DNA from: Nanosynbacter sp.
GTDB taxonomy: Bacteria; Patescibacteriota; Saccharimonadia; Saccharimonadales; Saccharimonadaceae
Length of the DNA stretch: 15,162 nt
Direction: 5' to 3'
NCBI GenBank assembly: GCA_015257665.1
Contig: JABZJS010000015.1
Location: forward strand, 1 to 15,162
The translations under genes were made by a program, and so were the position numbers. Shown here in pieces: positions 13,931 to 15,162 of the stretch. Position 1 is the stretch's first letter, and each line of letters begins with the position of its first letter. Under the pieces are notes generated by a model. It saw only the letters and a program-made list of their open reading frames with translations. It was not told the origin of the DNA and made no database searches.

Positions 13931-15162
13931 ACAGCATTTACCTCTGTGTAATGAGCTAATTCGCGCCGCAAGGCAAGCATGGCGGTATAAGTACAGTAGA
14001 TGCGCAAGGGGGTGCCGCGGTTGGCCTGGACAAACTCTGCTAGAGCCTGCTTGAGGCTAGGCACAACGCGCCGAGCTTCTACTTCATCATACTGGAGGCG
14101 CAGCGCCATATCATAGGCGCGCACACCACTCACCATTGCCACGCCAGTGGGCCGAAGCGTGTCGAAGTCGACATCCCATAGCCAACTCATATCGCGGCCA
14201 TCGGCGTACTGGTCGTTGATGGCAATCATTGTAGCAGTCTTGTGAGGATCAAACGATGCCAGGCTCAGGCGGAAACCGCTCGGGTTCTTAACGAGGACAA
14301 GCTCGCAGGGCTGGCCATTGACGGTCAGAGCTTCGCCGCGGCCAAAGGCTGGCTCGACCTGAGCTAGGGCAGCGAGCATGGCGGGCGTATCGAGTTTATC
14401 TTGCAGAATAGTACGGACGAGGGTAAGTGCTCCTGCAGCGTTTTGGGCATTGTAGCTGCCTTTGAGCTTAAGTGAGACAAGATGATCGGAACTGTCGAAG
14501 CGGAAAGTGGCAGCTTGGTCAGATAAGTGGCATAGCGTCACATCAGCATCGGTGGTGGCTGTAGCCTGACCTGGGGCGCTTCGCATGGTATCGTCGCTTG
14601 GGAAGAGGTGGGCAAGTGATGGATCGACGCCATAGCGGCTTATTGGTGCTGTGAGATCAGTGGTAAATTCTTGCCGCGTCAGCCGTGGGTCGTTGCCATT
14701 GAGAACAATGCCATTTGTGGTGCGCATGGCGATGGTGTGAAGCAGCTGCGCCGTGTAGTCAATCTCGCCAAAGCGATCGAGTTGGTCGCGCAGGACGTTG
14801 AGTAGTAAACAATAGCGTGGGGCAACTTGCTTGACGAAATGCACCGCATGCGCTTCGTCAAGCTCGAGCACGGCAATATCCGCTGGCAAAACACCATGGG
14901 TATCAACCGCCTCAAGCAGTGCTGCTGCCACGCCGCGGGTAAAGTTGCTCCCCGTGCGATTAGTAAAGACGCGGAGACCTTGACTCTCCAGTAGAGCTAC
15001 AACCATCTTGGTGGTAGTTGTCTTACCGTTAGTGCCACTTACTACCACCACACCATGCGGTAGAGCATCAAGCGTACGGGCAAGAAAGTGCCGATCGAGT
15101 TTCTCGACGACGAGGCCTGGCAATGCCGAACCACCACCGCGCAACCGAGCTGCGCGCTGCAC
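13927..15162 (-). CDS. murT: lipid II isoglutaminyl synthase, Mur ligase-like subunit, 5' partial
   Basis: MurT activates the D-Glu carboxylate of the stem peptide with ATP and accepts ammonia from GatD. 411 residues are visible; the first codon at the window edge is GTG but the real start is probably about 15-20 codons further out. Motifs: RGGGSALPG near the N-terminus, P-loop SGTNGKTTTT (42-51), LELDEAHAVHF, NGNDPR, and SWLWDVDFD, which holds the Asp thought to complete the GatD catalytic site. Length and order fit MurT. The Cys-x2-Cys zinc ribbon in the central domain of well-studied MurT proteins is not seen: the cysteines are single and scattered (YCLLL, LCHLS, PCELV, YCTYT). Confidence 0.94.
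   Translation of the reverse strand: MQRAARLRGGGSALPGLVVEKLDRHFLARTLDALPHGVVVVSGTNGKTTTTKMVVALLESQGLRVFTNRTGSNFTRGVAAALLEAVDTHGVLPADIAVLELDEAHAVHFVKQVAPRYCLLLNVLRDQLDRFGEIDYTAQLLHTIAMRTTNGIVLNGNDPRLTRQEFTTDLTAPISRYGVDPSLAHLFPSDDTMRSAPGQATATTDADVTLCHLSDQAATFRFDSSDHLVSLKLKGSYNAQNAAGALTLVRTILQDKLDTPAMLAALAQVEPAFGRGEALTVNGQPCELVLVKNPSGFRLSLASFDPHKTATMIAINDQYADGRDMSWLWDVDFDTLRPTGVAMVSGVRAYDMALRLQYDEVEARRVVPSLKQALAEFVQANRGTPLRIYCTYTAMLALRRELAHYTEVNAV

Noticed and set aside
1..15162. UGA recoded as Gly, as in Gracilibacteria/SR1
   Set aside because: TGA ends speD, the nitrilase-like gene and murT at sensible positions, and no conserved protein contains an in-frame TGA.

Overview
The window looks like a piece of a compact bacterial chromosome with a Gram-positive-like (monoderm) cell envelope. 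The evidence is a MurT/GatD pair that amidates lipid II, a wall-anchored surface protein with a LAxTG-type sorting signal, and CIRCE control of dnaK. Moderate GC, tight ATGA gene overlaps, short spacers and this gene mix would fit Candidatus Saccharibacteria (Patescibacteria). That placement is an inference and was not tested by any search. TGA is used as a stop in several genes, so UGA recoding is not indicated.

Layout. 1-632 (+): the C-terminal end of a surface protein with Asp-box (BNR) repeats. 654-2700 (+): two CIRCE operators, a promoter and dnaK, with no hrcA, grpE or dnaJ beside it. A possible 36-codon ORF follows. 2873-4023 (-): a nitrilase-superfamily protein and an FKBP-type prolyl isomerase, overlapping by ATGA. 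4081-6707 (-): a polyamine-type operon of SpeD, a DUF4178-like membrane protein and a seven-TM spermidine-synthase-like protein. 6812-7420 (-): a membrane-anchored or exported protein of unknown function. 7421-7830: an AT-rich spacer. 7847-9034 (+): a P-loop kinase-like protein and a type IV pilin-like protein. 9319-9927 (-): an HdeD/DUF308 membrane protein. 10034-11635 (-): a GT-C (GT39/PMT-like) glycosyltransferase. 11713-11789 (+): tRNA-Arg(CCG). 11906-13066 (-): an OpgC-like membrane acyltransferase. 13205-15162 (-): gatD and the cut-off murT.

Themes. Most genes deal with the cell surface: wall anchoring, pilus, peptidoglycan amidation, glycosyl and acyl transfer, and small membrane proteins. 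The most unusual unit is speD-DUF4178-7TM-speE. It suggests that decarboxylated SAM is made and used for aminopropyl transfer at the membrane. A second striking signal is the repeated placement of a -10 box, often an extended TGnTATAAT form, only 6-10 nt upstream of start codons on both strands. This predicts leaderless or nearly leaderless mRNAs for several genes, while dnaK and the HdeD gene keep ordinary Shine-Dalgarno sites.
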